64,000 nt of DNA from Sinohyriopsis cumingii (GCA_028554795.2 CM068835.1:34566901-34630900); one strand, 5' to 3'. Positions 18,773 through 29,634 are shown, counted from the first letter of the stretch. A program made the numbers and translations. The notes: generated by a model not told the origin, from the letters alone.

Positions 18773-19885
18773 AGGGAAAAAGTCTTAGCCAGCATTTACT
18801 ACGATCCCTCCCATCCTGCAGGTTACGCAGGAGTTCAAAAATTGTATCGTGCTGCCAAAACTCGACTGAAAAGTCTCCGTTTACCTCAAGTGCAACGATG
18901 GTTACAAGAACAAGCTACCTACACTTTACACAAACCCATTCGACGCAAGTTTGCCAGAAGTCGCACCCGAGTGGAAGGCATCGATCATCAATGGCAAGCC
19001 GATTTAGCCGATGTCTCTCATTTGGCCAGCTACAATCGTGGATACAAATATTTGTTTTGTGTCATCGACGTCTTTTCCAAATTTGCCTGGGTCGTGCCCT
19101 TGACTTCCAAATCGAGCAGCGAGTTAGTGCGAGCCCTGCAACGGGTGTTGAAACAAAGCGGTCGTCACCCTCTTCGATGGCAAACGGACAAAGGTACCGA
19201 ATTTCTGAACCAAGCTTTCCAAAAAGAATTAAAGAAACGTGACATTCATTTTTTTACCACCGAGAATCCCGAAACCAAAGCCAGCATCGTGGAACGTTTT
19301 CAACGCACTTTGAAAGAACGCATGTGGAAATATTTTACGCATCACCACACTCTGAAGTACATCGACATCTTACCTCACCTGGTGCAAGCGTACAACCAAT
19401 CTTACCATCGAAGCATCGGACGTGCCCCGCAAGACGTGACTCCCGACAACGAAGTGTTGGTGTTTGAGCGTCTGTTTGGTACGTCCCCGACGAGGGCTGT
19501 CCCCAAGAAAAGTGAAGAGTTGGCCGTAGGAGATTGGGTGCGCATTGGCAAAACCAAACGCACTTTCGACAAAGGTTACTTACCTAACTGGACCACTGAA
19601 TTGTTTCGCGTCACTGGACGAGTGCATGGCCGTCATCCTGCCGTCTATAAATTGGAAGACATGAACGGAGAAGTGCTCAAAGGAACGTTTTATTTGCCCG
19701 AGTTACAACGTGTCACCAAAAAAGAAGACGACGTGTACGACATCGAAAGCATTCTCGAACGCAGAACCCGTAAAGTGGGCAAACGACGTGTCAAAGAAGT
19801 CAAAGTACGTTGGAAAGGATATCCACCCAGTTTTGATTCTTGGATCGACGCTTCGCAAGTCATCGACTATAAAAAGAAGAAGTGA
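18773..19885 (+). pseudogene. int: DDE integrase (rve) with chromodomain, start codon lost
   Basis: The position of the start codon (18773-18775) reads AGG where element 3 has ATG; the rest is open to the TGA at 19883-19885. Catalytic residues: Asp in QADLADV, Asp in WQTDKG and Glu in IVERF, with 34 residues between the last two. A chromodomain (YDIESILERR to WKGYPPSFDSW) ends the protein. It inserts the element and makes the 6-bp duplication. A restart at a non-ATG codon or a downstream ATG would lose part of the N-terminal domain. Confidence 0.9.
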
Positions 19886-19890
19886 CCATC

Positions 19891-20313
19891 ATGCCCTTTC
19901 ACACAGCAGACGCAGCTACTACGTCGACCACTCCTCCTTCACCCAGTTCTTCTGTGCAAGATTTACAAAAACAACCCTTGTGGGTGTGGTGTGGAGAACG
20001 TGTGCCTAAAACGCAAATCGTCTTTTTCTGCCAAATCTTCGTGGTGTATTGTGTCATCGGGGCAGCCATTGCCAATTTGAGTTTGCAACAAGGAGACAAA
20101 CAATTGTGGACCATTTTATTGAGTAGTTGCATCGGTTACCTGCTTCCCAATCCCTCCCTGAAATTCTCCTCGAACGGGAACCACGGGAACCTTGTGTCCA
20201 GTGCCAGTGCCAGTCACCAGTCCAACCACAACCAGAACCCCATTTTTGGTGGAGACACGCCTCTGACGTCCAGTAATAACCCCTCGGACAGCCACAGAAC
20301 TGTGGAATTATGA
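19891..20313 (+). CDS. Two-pass membrane protein
   Basis: 140 aa from the ATG at 19891, 5 bp after the integrase stop. Two hydrophobic segments (IVFFCQIFVVYCVIGAAIANL and WTILLSSCIGYLLP) lie in the middle; the C-terminus is a Ser/Asn/His-rich tail. The last codon overlaps the penton ATG (ATGA). GACTATAAAAAG, inside the end of the integrase, is a likely TATA box. A membrane protein in this place may sit in an inner virion membrane or help entry; the function is not known. Confidence 0.65.
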   Translation: MPFHTADAATTSTTPPSPSSSVQDLQKQPLWVWCGERVPKTQIVFFCQIFVVYCVIGAAIANLSLQQGDKQLWTILLSSCIGYLLPNPSLKFSSNGNHGNLVSSASASHQSNHNQNPIFGGDTPLTSSNNPSDSHRTVEL

Positions 20314-21245
20314 GTCACCAAAACCAATTTTACTTAACCTTACCCAGTGACAGTTCCATGGAGGTGTTTCCCCACAACACGTTGTGCTGTTACACGGCTA
20401 AATTACCTCAAGCCATCCCCTTAGATCACGAAGCCCATTGGGAAGTGGCTTTAGTAGAAATGATTCACCCGACCCAAGTCCTCAATGTCCTTCCCAATCA
20501 AACTTTTTTTACGGTGGAAGTTCTTGACGAGCCATTGCAACAGGAGTTGGATAAGAGAGCCACCATATCTGACATTAAAACCTATAATGACAAAACTAAA
20601 ACCACGACCTACCACTTGTCCATTCTCCCAGGCTATTATTTTAGTGGTCATCATTTGGTCAGCGCCATAGCCTCCAAGTTTAATGGCGTGTTTGGGAAAG
20701 CTTTTGAGATTGTCAGGAGCAAAAGTGTCACCATGGAGTACCACAAAGTAGCTCGTCGCTTCTTGATGAAATTTGAGCGGAGTAAAATCATGTCCATTTT
20801 ATTTTGTCCTGAATTGTTTGACATGTTGGGCGGAGACATGAACCTGAGAATGACCATACTCAAGAACAACGAATTACCCATCGTTTACGACAACGAGTCT
20901 TTTAGCAAGTTATTTCGTACCCCAGTAGAACTGAACCAAGGACTGAATTTGATGTTTGTGTACTCCGATGTGGTGGAGTATAACGTGGTGGGACACACCT
21001 CCGTACCGTTACTGCGTGTCATTCCTTTCAAAGTGGATTCTGCCGCGAACGCTGACGAGGAAGGTGGAAACACTTACCACGTCCACCGCGAATTTGTCCA
21101 TCCTCACTATTTGCCTGTCAGCAAGTCGTATTTGTACACGGTCAACATTACTATAAAAGGAGATCTGGGACAAAATATTCCATTTACCAAAGGAAAAGTC
21201 ACGGTGAAACTCCATTTTCGAAAACGGTTTTCTCACGATTCGTAA
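20310..21245 (+). CDS. Penton (minor capsid protein), complete
   Basis: 311 aa. The N-terminus FYLTLPSDSSMEVFPHNT and EAHWEVALVEMIHP is the signature of Polinton single jelly-roll minor capsid proteins. It overlaps the membrane-protein gene by 4 bp. The middle third (about residues 60-150) is the part that varies most against elements 1 and 3, as expected for exposed loops, while the C-terminal half is nearly fixed. Confidence 0.85.
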   Translation: MSHQNQFYLTLPSDSSMEVFPHNTLCCYTAKLPQAIPLDHEAHWEVALVEMIHPTQVLNVLPNQTFFTVEVLDEPLQQELDKRATISDIKTYNDKTKTTTYHLSILPGYYFSGHHLVSAIASKFNGVFGKAFEIVRSKSVTMEYHKVARRFLMKFERSKIMSILFCPELFDMLGGDMNLRMTILKNNELPIVYDNESFSKLFRTPVELNQGLNLMFVYSDVVEYNVVGHTSVPLLRVIPFKVDSAANADEEGGNTYHVHREFVHPHYLPVSKSYLYTVNITIKGDLGQNIPFTKGKVTVKLHFRKRFSHDS

Positions 21246-21252
21246 GTAAGTC

Positions 21253-21669
21253 ATGTATCCAGTGTACCGAGGGGTTGCACGACAGCGAGGACACGGTTTA
21301 GGAGACATGTTAAAATCGGCCTTTCGTTCGGTGGCCCCGGTGTTGAAACCGATGGTGACACGCGGATTGCACGCCTTGAAAGATGCGGCACTGACGCAAG
21401 GCAAAGAATTTCTCCAAAATGTCATCATCGACAAACAAAACCCTAAAGAAGCCTTCATGAGGGCAGGCAAAAATGTCCTGCTGCAAACGGGCAAAGACAT
21501 TTTAGGCCGACGAGACACACCTATAAATGCCCTGCACGCTACCGAGTCAGGCATTCAGCAAGGACAAGGCAGAAAGAGACGACGAAGAAAACACCCTTTC
21601 ACCAGACTTCAAGCGAGAAAAGCCAAGAAAAGAAGAACCGTTCGAGACTTAGACGTTTTCGATTATTGA
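21253..21669 (+). CDS. Small basic virion protein (pVI-like by position)
   Basis: 138 aa. It has a Gly-rich start (GHGLGDML), an amphipathic helix (KSAFRSVAPVLKPMV), a conserved central part (KEFLQNVIIDKQNP) and two basic clusters (GRKRRRRKH, KAKKRRTVR). Polintons usually have such a protein next to the capsid genes. By analogy with adenovirus pVI or pX it could bind DNA or disrupt membranes; that is inference. Confidence 0.65.
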   Translation: MYPVYRGVARQRGHGLGDMLKSAFRSVAPVLKPMVTRGLHALKDAALTQGKEFLQNVIIDKQNPKEAFMRAGKNVLLQTGKDILGRRDTPINALHATESGIQQGQGRKRRRRKHPFTRLQARKAKKRRTVRDLDVFDY

Positions 21670-21683
21670 GACACAGAAAAAAA

Positions 21684-23009
21684 ATGATGCACCGAGAGTC
21701 ATGTGCTTGTTCCAAGACGGAACTGGATATGTTTGCCATGCCCCCCACCATGATGACGATGCAAGAATCCCAGTGGGTGGAATTTCATCCCGTCTCCTCT
21801 TTGACGGATTCCGCTCCCATCGAGTTCGAAATCAAAGGACAACCCGAAGATTACATCGATCTGAATAGCAGTTACCTATATTTGAAAGTGAAAGTGATCA
21901 AAACGGACAACAACAATCCCGGAGCCAATGATAGGGTAGCTCCTGTTAACAATTTCATGCATTCCTTGTTCAGCGAAGTGGACTTGTACTTGAATAACAA
22001 ACTGGTCAGCAGTAGCATGGATACTTACCCATATCGTGCCTACTTGGAAAATCTCTTGACGTACGGAAAAGAAGCCAAGAATACTCATCTGGATGCTTGC
22101 GTGGTATGGAAACCTGACACGGCAGGTGTAGGCACGTTTAGCGACACAGCCCTGACAGAAGATGACAATCCTCACAATGTGGGGTTTAAAACACGTAGAA
22201 CTAAAATTCTGCAAGGGCGAAGTTTAGAACTGATGGATCGTTTGCATTTGGACATTTGGGTACAAGAAAAGTATTTGCTGAACGGCGTGGATATCCGCCT
22301 GAGACTGAATCGTAGCACTGCCGCTTTCCATTTGATGGCCCATGCCAACGAATACAAAACTGTTATCCAAGAAGCCAGACTTTACGTACGCCGTGTGGAA
22401 GTGTTACCTAAAGTGGGAAACGACATCAGTCAGACGTTGAGCAGAACGACCGCCAAGTATCCCATACGACGTGTGGAAGTGAAAACGTTCACCATTCCTG
22501 TTGGACAGCGATCCATGATTGAAGATCATCTGTTCCAAGGACAGTTACCCAAGCGTTTGATCGTTGGTATCGTCAGGAATTCAGCTTTCAATGGACTTCA
22601 CAACGAAAATCCTTTTGAGTTTCGTCACTCTAGCGTGTCCAAAATCGAAGTCAGTCGCGACGGCAAGACCTTGTGTACCCGACCCTTTGAGCCTAACTTT
22701 GCCCAGAACAGTTACTTGAGATCGTACTTGTCCCTGTACGAAGCCACGGGACAGTTAGGGACCAACACCAGTCACGGGATTACGTACGACGATTATGCAG
22801 GAGGCTATGCTTTGTGGGCTTTCGATTTCACTCCAGACCAAGGCAGCGACGAGGGACATTTCCACCCTATAAAATCAGGCCAGATTCGTGTGGAAATTCA
22901 GTTTGCAAACCGAGACCCTGCTGATCCAACGTTGAACGTCATCCTGTATGCAGAATTTGACAATACGATAGAAATCAACAGTTTGAGAGAAGTCATTCTA
23001 GACTATTAG
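21684..23009 (+). CDS. Major capsid protein, hexon-like double jelly-roll
   Basis: 441 aa from the ATG at 21684; an upstream TTG-initiated frame adds six residues but is not used by the other copies. The conserved FEIKGQ and YIDLNSSYLYLKVKV signature is present. Differences from the other elements cluster at residues 60-75, 140-180 and 305-330, which look like surface loops. It is intact despite the decay elsewhere in this element. Confidence 0.88.
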   Translation: MMHRESCACSKTELDMFAMPPTMMTMQESQWVEFHPVSSLTDSAPIEFEIKGQPEDYIDLNSSYLYLKVKVIKTDNNNPGANDRVAPVNNFMHSLFSEVDLYLNNKLVSSSMDTYPYRAYLENLLTYGKEAKNTHLDACVVWKPDTAGVGTFSDTALTEDDNPHNVGFKTRRTKILQGRSLELMDRLHLDIWVQEKYLLNGVDIRLRLNRSTAAFHLMAHANEYKTVIQEARLYVRRVEVLPKVGNDISQTLSRTTAKYPIRRVEVKTFTIPVGQRSMIEDHLFQGQLPKRLIVGIVRNSAFNGLHNENPFEFRHSSVSKIEVSRDGKTLCTRPFEPNFAQNSYLRSYLSLYEATGQLGTNTSHGITYDDYAGGYALWAFDFTPDQGSDEGHFHPIKSGQIRVEIQFANRDPADPTLNVILYAEFDNTIEINSLREVILDY

Positions 23010-23014
23010 AAGCC

Positions 23015-23497
23015 ATGGAAGACTGTTATCCCTCTTTACCTAGTGGAGAAACTTTGGACATGGAATGTAAGGAGACTGTGGAAGAAGAAGTGATCATGAT
23101 GAAGTCAAGATGGCCAGAACAAGAAGCCCATTTAGTCTCCTGTTTTGCCAAACATTTGGTCGAAAAAATGACGGAATTGATCAAGAAAAATTGCTATGGA
23201 TGTCAAAACGATCATCCCAGTCAAATTCAACACGATAAATGCCTAATGTTGAGTCAAGAAGAAAAATTGGACGAGTATCTGGACGAAGCTTGGAGTCTCA
23301 TCTCGGACAAAGACGTGTTGCACCAGTGGTATAAAGACTTGCGTAAACATTCTTGTCCACCATTAACCACTCAAGAGATCCATCGTATCGAAGCTCTCCT
23401 GAATCAGAGTGAGGAAACAGAACGAATAACCGTTTATTCGTCAGACATTTTCAAGCAAAATGTCAGGATCGAATTGACGACTTATTATTACCTGTGA
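23015..23497 (+). CDS. Conserved Cys-containing Polinton protein
   Basis: 160 aa, 6 bp after the capsid stop. It is shorter than the element 1 copy through loss of an acidic N-terminal segment (residues ~25-35). The NCYGCQND and QHDKCLM cluster and the C-terminal ELTTYYYL are unchanged. Confidence 0.7.
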   Translation: MEDCYPSLPSGETLDMECKETVEEEVIMMKSRWPEQEAHLVSCFAKHLVEKMTELIKKNCYGCQNDHPSQIQHDKCLMLSQEEKLDEYLDEAWSLISDKDVLHQWYKDLRKHSCPPLTTQEIHRIEALLNQSEETERITVYSSDIFKQNVRIELTTYYYL

Positions 23498-23513
23498 AGA
23501 AAAAAACACACAA

Positions 23514-24074
23514 ATGGATACCTGGGAACTTTATTACCTTTTGAACCACAGTTCGTATACGGCTTCTTGGAATCCTGTCGTCTGTGCTAAAGATGAACTT
23601 CCTCATCGCAAACCTAAAGACCATCAAGCTTACGTGATCAACACGGACGACAGTCATCTCCCAGGAACCCACTGGGTAGCCGTCTACTTTCCTCAAGAAG
23701 GCTGTGTGGAATATTTCGATTCGTACGGATTGCCCCCTTTGGAAGACAATATCATTGACTTTATGAGAAGAAATGCTCAGACTACCCGATTCAATAATGT
23801 GAAATTACAAGGCACAGATTCCTTGGTGTGTGGACAGTACTGTGTGTATTTTCTGCATCATCGCAGCCTGGGCTATTCCTTAGAACATTTAGTGACTCAT
23901 TTTGATCCTCGTTCTTCTACTAGAAACGATGTGAAAGTAGATCGATGGTTTTGTGACCATTATGCTTATCTTTTGTCTCAAGCTAGGAAACGTAGCGTCC
24001 ATCAATGGCCTAATGATTTCCAAAAGTGGAAATCACAATTTCATTCACAACGTTGTCAGCCCTGTTCAAGGTAA
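23514..24074 (+). CDS. Adenain/Ulp1-like cysteine protease
   Basis: 186 aa with His53, Asp69, Gln99 and Cys106 as in element 1. Only about ten residues differ from the other two copies and none is catalytic. The end has one extra codon compared with element 1. Confidence 0.9.
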   Translation: MDTWELYYLLNHSSYTASWNPVVCAKDELPHRKPKDHQAYVINTDDSHLPGTHWVAVYFPQEGCVEYFDSYGLPPLEDNIIDFMRRNAQTTRFNNVKLQGTDSLVCGQYCVYFLHHRSLGYSLEHLVTHFDPRSSTRNDVKVDRWFCDHYAYLLSQARKRSVHQWPNDFQKWKSQFHSQRCQPCSR

Positions 24075-24407
24075 ATTGTATTTGAAGAAAAAAATGTTTG
24101 TGATTTGAAAAGATTGTTTGATGTTATAGTGTTGGATTATTGTTAAAAATGTTAGAGTTGTTGTTTAGTGTTAAGTGATTTTTGAATAAAAAATGTGTTT
24201 TGAAAAAAATGCCTTTGTCTTTTGTTTAGCTATAAGAATGTTGGATTGATGCTCTTTCATTTCTTACTATCCCTCTCATGACACTCATTGAACGTTGCGG
24301 CTCGAAAACCGTGTGGGGGATGTTTTCCTTCACGTCCGCGCTTTGACTTTAAGAACCGGGGTTGTTTCCAGTCTAACCATCCATTGTCGACTCATCCTCC
24401 TAAGAAA
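24075..24407 (+). promoter_or_regulatory. Poly(A) signal and slot 1 promoter, element 2
   Basis: AATAAA is at 24185-24190. The GGGGGATGTTTTCC-TTCACGTCCGCGC block is at about 24315-24341, followed by GACTTTAAG. The sequence around it (AACGTTGCGGCTCGAAAACC) is identical in all three elements. Confidence 0.55.
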
Positions 24408-24779
24408 ATGTGTTCCAAACTAGCCAAGCTCAACGAAGCCTACGTGAATTTGCATAGGGTCAGACACAGTCTGATACCGAAGCCAGAAGAAATAGAGAAT
24501 GTGAGAATGTTAAAAATCACTGAAGACCTGATAGAAGAGCTCTTCAGAGAAGAAATGAACAGGGAGAAAGAAGAATGGACAGAGAAGTACAGACTTCAGA
24601 GACAACATCAACAGCAGCAACAACAACAACAACAACAACAGCAGCAGCAGCAACCTGAAGCTGACAGAGGCTTTGTCGATTGCCGTATCGACACCAAAGA
24701 GTTCTTCTTCTCTTTCCGAAGAAGCAGACCTATTGCCAGAAAGTCTATCCTCAGAGGACATCGCATTCTTAGAAACTAA
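24408..24779 (+). CDS. Accessory slot 1: poly-Gln coiled-coil protein
   Basis: 123 aa. The Gln tract begins QHQQQ and runs about 18 residues at position ~70. The N-terminal helix and the basic C-terminus are as in element 1. The frame is intact although the neighbouring slot 3 gene is not. Confidence 0.6.
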   Translation: MCSKLAKLNEAYVNLHRVRHSLIPKPEEIENVRMLKITEDLIEELFREEMNREKEEWTEKYRLQRQHQQQQQQQQQQQQQQQPEADRGFVDCRIDTKEFFFSFRRSRPIARKSILRGHRILRN

Positions 24780-25272
24780 AAAAGAATGCCATAGCAAGCA
24801 AAAAAAAAACAGCCCTTTTCAGGGCTACCCAATACTCTAGAAAAGAAATAACGATCGATTTGCCAATGTGTGTAGGTAGAGTAGTGTGAAAATAAACACT
24901 AACTCTTTATTGATAGTGAGAGTGTATGTGTTTGTGTGTTAGTGTTAGTAACAGTTCACGTAAGTTTAGGTCAATAGTAGATTAAAATAATGTATTTTTT
25001 GGTGTTTGAGGTGTATATTTGGGGTTAGATTGGATTGCTTTGCGTATGTAAATAGTCTATTGAAGTGATTTATAAAAAATTTTAAAATAGTGATGGGTAG
25101 CATAAAAAAGTGAGTGTTTCTTTTAGGTCCGCGCGTTGTTTTTTTGGTCATGATCTAGGTAAGATGAATTTTATGTTTTAGGGGGATGTTTTCCTTCACG
25201 TCCGCGCTTTCACTATAAATTAAAAACTAATCGTCAGTTGGGTCACATCGTCGACCTGTTAACAGCAAGAGA
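24780..25272 (+). promoter_or_regulatory. Hairpins, palindrome and slot 2 promoter, element 2
   Basis: AGCCCTTTTCAGGGCT hairpin near 24811-24827; TAGTGT/ACACTA hairpin at 24882-24901; palindrome at 25151-25167 with one mismatch (TGATCT-AGGTA-AGATGA); promoter block near 25181-25208 ending in CACTATAAAT. Confidence 0.55.
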
Positions 25273-25581
25273 ATGAATACAAGGATTGTGAAGCTGCTAG
25301 AACTCCAGATGCACCTGGAATATGCCAGGCGCATAGTAAACGAACTAACAGCGGAGGCTATCGTAGAAGAAGCAAGAATAAAGAAGGAAGAGGAGGAGAG
25401 AAGAGAGAGGGAAGAAGAGGAAAAGAAAATAGGAGAGAGGATGTCATACAATATTCCCGAGACAGAGGATTGGGGTGCTGAAGCGAATCATCCCGCCTCT
25501 GCACTCTCAAGACAAAAAGTAAAAAGAGACTGGAGTCAAAGATGTGTGTGTGGCGCCAGGCCTGGAAGGTGCAACCATTAG
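25273..25581 (+). CDS. Accessory slot 2: Glu-rich coiled coil with Cys tail, intact
   Basis: 102 aa. An N-terminal helix (KLLELQMHLEYARRIVNEL) leads into an uninterrupted Glu/Arg/Lys coiled coil (residues 35-58), then a Trp-containing linker (ETEDWGAEA) and a C-terminal CVCGARPGRC. Because it is open and similar in element 3, it serves as the reference for the frameshifted element 1 copy. No family is recognised. Confidence 0.6.
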   Translation: MNTRIVKLLELQMHLEYARRIVNELTAEAIVEEARIKKEEEERREREEEEKKIGERMSYNIPETEDWGAEANHPASALSRQKVKRDWSQRCVCGARPGRCNH

Positions 25582-26009
25582 ATAGGTGCATCTGGAGTTG
25601 AACAAAACAGCCCTTTTAAGGGCTACCCAATACTCTAGAAAAGAAATAACTATTAATTTGCCAATGTGTGTAGGTAGAGTAGTGTGAATATAAACACTAA
25701 CTCTTTATTATTAGTGAGAGTGTATGTGTTAGCGTTTGTGTTTGTAAATGATGAAGTAAGTTTGTGTGAATAGTAGATTATGGGTTTCTTTATTGTTTCT
25801 TAGCGTATGTGGAGAGTATAGTTTGGGTTTGATTATATGAAATGAGAAAAGTGGGGATGTTTTCCTTCACGTCCGCGCGTTGCTTGGTCATGATCTAGGC
25901 AAGATCAATTTTATGTTTTAGGGGGATGTTTTCCATCACGTCCGCGCTTTCATTATAAGAACCCACTACGTTCGTCGTTGGAACCATTCTACGGAATAAC
26001 TGAGACAAA
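25582..26009 (+). promoter_or_regulatory. Hairpins, palindrome and slot 3 promoter, element 2
   Basis: AGCCCTTTTAAGGGCT hairpin near 25609-25625; TAGTGT/ACACTA hairpin at 25680-25699; palindrome TGATCT-AGGCA-AGATCA at 25891-25907, flanked by two promoter blocks (about 25854 and 25921); the second ends in CATTATAAGAACC. Confidence 0.55.
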
Positions 26010-26603
26010 ATGACTCAAGTATCAGTTCTATTCAATCTACTGAGAGACATCTATTTTTGGATAATGGATGTAGAATATGTTTTAGGAAGAATAGAAGAGG
26101 AATGGAGGCATGGAGATATGAAAGACTTTGCAACGAGTCAAGTTCAAGGCCTAAAGACAGCAAGAGATATCATAGCAGGGATGATTGAAGAAGAAGTCAA
26201 TAAGTCAAGAGGCTTCATTAACCCACCTTACTTCAGAGTGGGAAGTTTGAAGGAAGCACTGGATCATGTCATCCAAGTCCGGTGCTTCCTAGAAAAGATA
26301 TTATATTGAACAGAGTGGAGGAATGTAAAATGGGGGTTGGACAAGGTGAAGAAAGGGGAAGATATGATGAGAAAAGTAATGGAGGAAGAAGTAGAGAAGA
26401 TTAAAGAGAAATGGAGGGAAGAAAGAAAAAATGTGGAAAACAAAAAGAAAAAGGAAGAGTTCGAGCGACTTAACAACAATTGGATGAAAATCCAAAACAA
26501 GTTCCGAGCCATGGGTCACCCGGACTGGATGCCGGAAACAGAAAAGAAGAAGAAAGGAATGATGAACAAAATAAGAGGATGGTGGAAAAAGTTAAGAAGT
26601 TAA
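26010..26603 (+). pseudogene. Accessory slot 3: charged coiled-coil protein, nonsense-mutated
   Basis: The frame is open at codon 11, where element 1 is interrupted, but has TGA at 26307-26309 (codon 100), where element 1 has a Trp codon. It continues in the same frame to 26603. The full frame would be 197 codons with a C-terminal KIRGWWKKLRS. The truncated 99-aa product loses the whole coiled coil. Confidence 0.75.
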
Positions 26604-26614
26604 AAGAAGAAGAA

Positions 26615-26979
26615 AAACCCAAAGGCCCTTTTCAGGGCCAGCCATATTTCTCGAAAAGAGATAGCCTTTCCATTGCCTACCCCTTTTTTAAAAAATTTAA
26701 ATTTAAATTTAAATTTAAATTTAAAAAAATTTAAATTTAAATTTAAAAATTTTTTTTAAAAAATCCCATGTTCAATTTCCCTTGACGCTATAAAGTTCCA
26801 CCCTGTTTAAATTCCTTTGACGCTAAACCGTCCCACGATTTTTCTCCATGTTAAATTTCCCTTGACGCTAATCTGTCCCACGATTTTTCTCCATGTTAAA
26901 TTTCCCTTGACGCTAATCTGTCCCAGGGGTCTCTGTAATGCTAATTCCCATTGACGCTAATGCATCCCCCCTTACTACT
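26615..26979. repeat. Right TIR of element 2
   Basis: 365 bp, inverse of 7068-7423; the main difference is the arrangement and length of the (TTTAAA)n tract. Five iterons with core TTGACGCTAA lie at about 26764-26970. It ends CCCCTTACTACT, followed by the GATGCT duplication. Confidence 0.95.
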
Positions 26980-26985
26980 GATGCT

Positions 26986-29600
26986 CAATACTTTCATTTT
27001 CACTCTTACAGAAAGTACATTTGTTGTCATCTGATATGTTAATTCTTTTCAGAAAATCATTGGTAGGGATTATTCTATAGATTAATTTAAAGTAAAAAGA
27101 AAAACTTCGTATCCTTGGTACAGCATTTCGCCCGGCTATAAATCTCAGACCACTACTCGCTACTTATATTTTTATTAAATACTTGCACCCAAGTTTCTTG
27201 CTTCGCAGTGTGTTGCCTTTTAGCTTTTTTTTGAATGATCTTTGTAAACAAACTTGAGTGAATTTTGTTTTTGCACGTTCATTATTTTATCCTCCTGCTT
27301 ATCAAAATTATTATTTATTATATACTAAATGGTCTTTTATGGCGTCTTTCCACGCTTTTAGAATTTTGGATATTAAGGAGAAGCATTTCAAAAAATCATC
27401 GCTTCTAGTTTTTTTGTTTTATTATTTCAAAAGATATTAAATTACCGTGATCATCTACTAGATCATTCACAATTTCAAAACCGGCTTATGTCCAGGATTT
27501 GTATTGATAGAACATTTGGGGGTGGGGGCAAATTTAATATGCTCATGGATAGATACTCGTTAGGACTTTGCGGTTCCTCATTCCAATTAAATACTGCCAA
27601 AATTACATCTCTCCAAAAACTGTTTTTAATGAACTTACTAAATCCTTCTAATTTCTTTCTCCCTAATTTCCAAGTATCCTTTCTATTTCTGAGTATAGTT
27701 GTATTGACTAAGTTCTGCCACGTTCCATTTTCCTTTTCCAGCAATCTTTTTACCCATCTTATCTTAATATACCTAATGAATGAAATTATGTGTATTATAT
27801 TTAGTCCTCCCTCGTTTTCTGGAGAAACTAGTATATCACGTTTTATTTTCTCTACTTTTCCACCCCATACAAACTTAAATAATGTGTGATTTAGTTCTGC
27901 TTCAACTTATGCTGATGGGTTTGGAAGTGCTGAAAAAAGATGTATGAATATGGGCAGAACAAGAGTTTTTACAACAATTACTTTACCAACTATTGACAGA
28001 TGTCTTTGACTACAGCCTGCCAGTATTCGTTTTGCCTTTGTTAGTTTCTTCATATGCATGTAATTAATTTCCACCATTTGTTGTAAATCTGTAGAAAATA
28101 CTATGCCAAGGAGTGTAAAGTTAGAAGAGGACCAAATTAGGCCCATTTCGGGACATATACTTTCATTAGAAAATTTCCTGTTTCCAATCCAAGTAGCTTT
28201 TGTTTTTGTTATGTTACATTTAAGTCCAGATAATAGAAGAAGAAAAACTTGGAAGATATTCATAGTTGCTTCAAGAGAAAGTTGAGGTCCATCAAGAAGA
28301 ATAAATGCGTCATCGGCATACTGACCCAATTTATATTCACTGGCGTCAAAGATTAGTCCCCGTACATCCACATTTTGCTTTAACGTTATAGCTAAAATTT
28401 CAATCCCAATGATAAATAACTATGGTGCAAGAAATCTCCTTAACGACATCCTCTTTCAAGTCTAAAAAGATGATATATGCCCATTATTTATTACACAATA
28501 TTTAGAGTCATCACAAAACAGCTTAAACCACTTACAAACGGAATCACCAAAGTTAAAAGATTGTAAAGCTTCTTCCACAGAGATCCAGTTAATTGAGTAA
28601 AAGGCTTTTTCAACGTTTATTAATAATAACAAACCATATATGTTTTCATTCTCAAGTTGGTCCATGATATCGTATAATAGCCTGGTATTTTCTCCAATGA
28701 ATCTACCCTTTATGTATCCTTTTTGAATATCACTGATTATTGATGGAAGAACCTTTATAATCCTAGCTGCAATGACTCCTGAAGCAATCTTATATTCAAC
28801 ATTTAAAAGTGATATAGGTCTCCATGTTTTAAAATATATTTTGTCTTTTTCTTCCTTTGGTAGACATGTGATGGCTCCTTGAGTCTGAAAATCTGAAAGT
28901 TTTCCTACAGGTTACCCGTAATTTATGTATCTACATTTAAATCTCCCAAGAGACTTCCAAAAGAATTTATAGAACTCCAAAGTGAATCCATCCGAGCAAG
29001 GACTTTTTCCATTTTCCATCCGTTTTAAAGACATACCGAATTCAATGACTATAAGCAGACCCTCGCATGATTCTCTTTCCTCTTCACTAAGTTTAATATT
29101 GTGATTAAAAAATCTATTTCGAGTTTCTTGAGTGGCCCCACCATCAAGCTGCGCAATTCTAATTTTGTACAATTCCATATAAAACTGTTTTTGAGCTTCT
29201 AAAATATCTATTTGGTCAGATATATTTGTCCCGTCACCTAAAATAATTTCCTGTATTGTCTTATTGACATAGTTTCTTTTTTCAAGGTTTAAAAAGTACT
29301 TTGTGCTTTTTCCCCAAATTCATACCATCTAGCTTTAGATCTTAATATAACACCTTCTATGTATTTTTTCCTAGATTCCTCTAATTCTGCTTTTCTTCTC
29401 TCGAAATTTTCCAGAGTTTCCCCATCTATATTATTCGACAGTCCCCCCTGAATTTCTATTATTTCCTGCTCAATTTTCTTTAATTTCCCCAGTTTCTCTT
29501 TTGTTTTCCTAATAGAATAACATATAACTTCATACCTTATTTTCATTTTTAAAATTTCAAAGAGCATTTGATCATTACAGGAAAGAGAAACAAGGAGAGA
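26986..29600 (-). pseudogene. LINE reverse transcriptase remnant
   Basis: From the 5' side: RSKARWYEFGEKAQ near 29300; MENGKSPCSDGF near 29010; LLLLINVEKAFYSINW near 28610, where the usual catalytic Asp of motif A reads Asn; QYADDAFILLDG near 28320 (motif C); and KCTFCKSENES near 27010, the Cys cluster at the C-terminus. Several frame breaks separate the blocks. Confidence 0.85.
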
Positions 29601-29634
29601 GTCATCTTTTTTCCCCCTACATAATATTCATTTA

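Larger units (their letters stand above)
7068..26979 (+). mobile_element. Polinton/Maverick element 2, complete but decayed
   Basis: 19,912 bp. It is flanked by perfect 6-bp direct repeats GATGCT (7062-7067 and 26980-26985), the target-site length typical of Polintons. It starts AGTAGTAAGGGGGG and ends with the inverse. The gene order is the full Polinton set. Lesions: nonsense codons in DNA polymerase (two), ATPase, the coiled-coil gene and slot 3; frameshifts in the coiled-coil gene and a virion protein; integrase start lost; F-box-like gene truncated. Confidence 0.97.

Noticed and set aside
7068-26979. Virophage or cellular nuclear virus instead of Polinton
   Set aside because: TIRs with 6-bp target duplications, chromodomain integrase, protein-primed polymerase and an animal genomic setting all favour Polinton/adintovirus; the capsid set alone would not decide.
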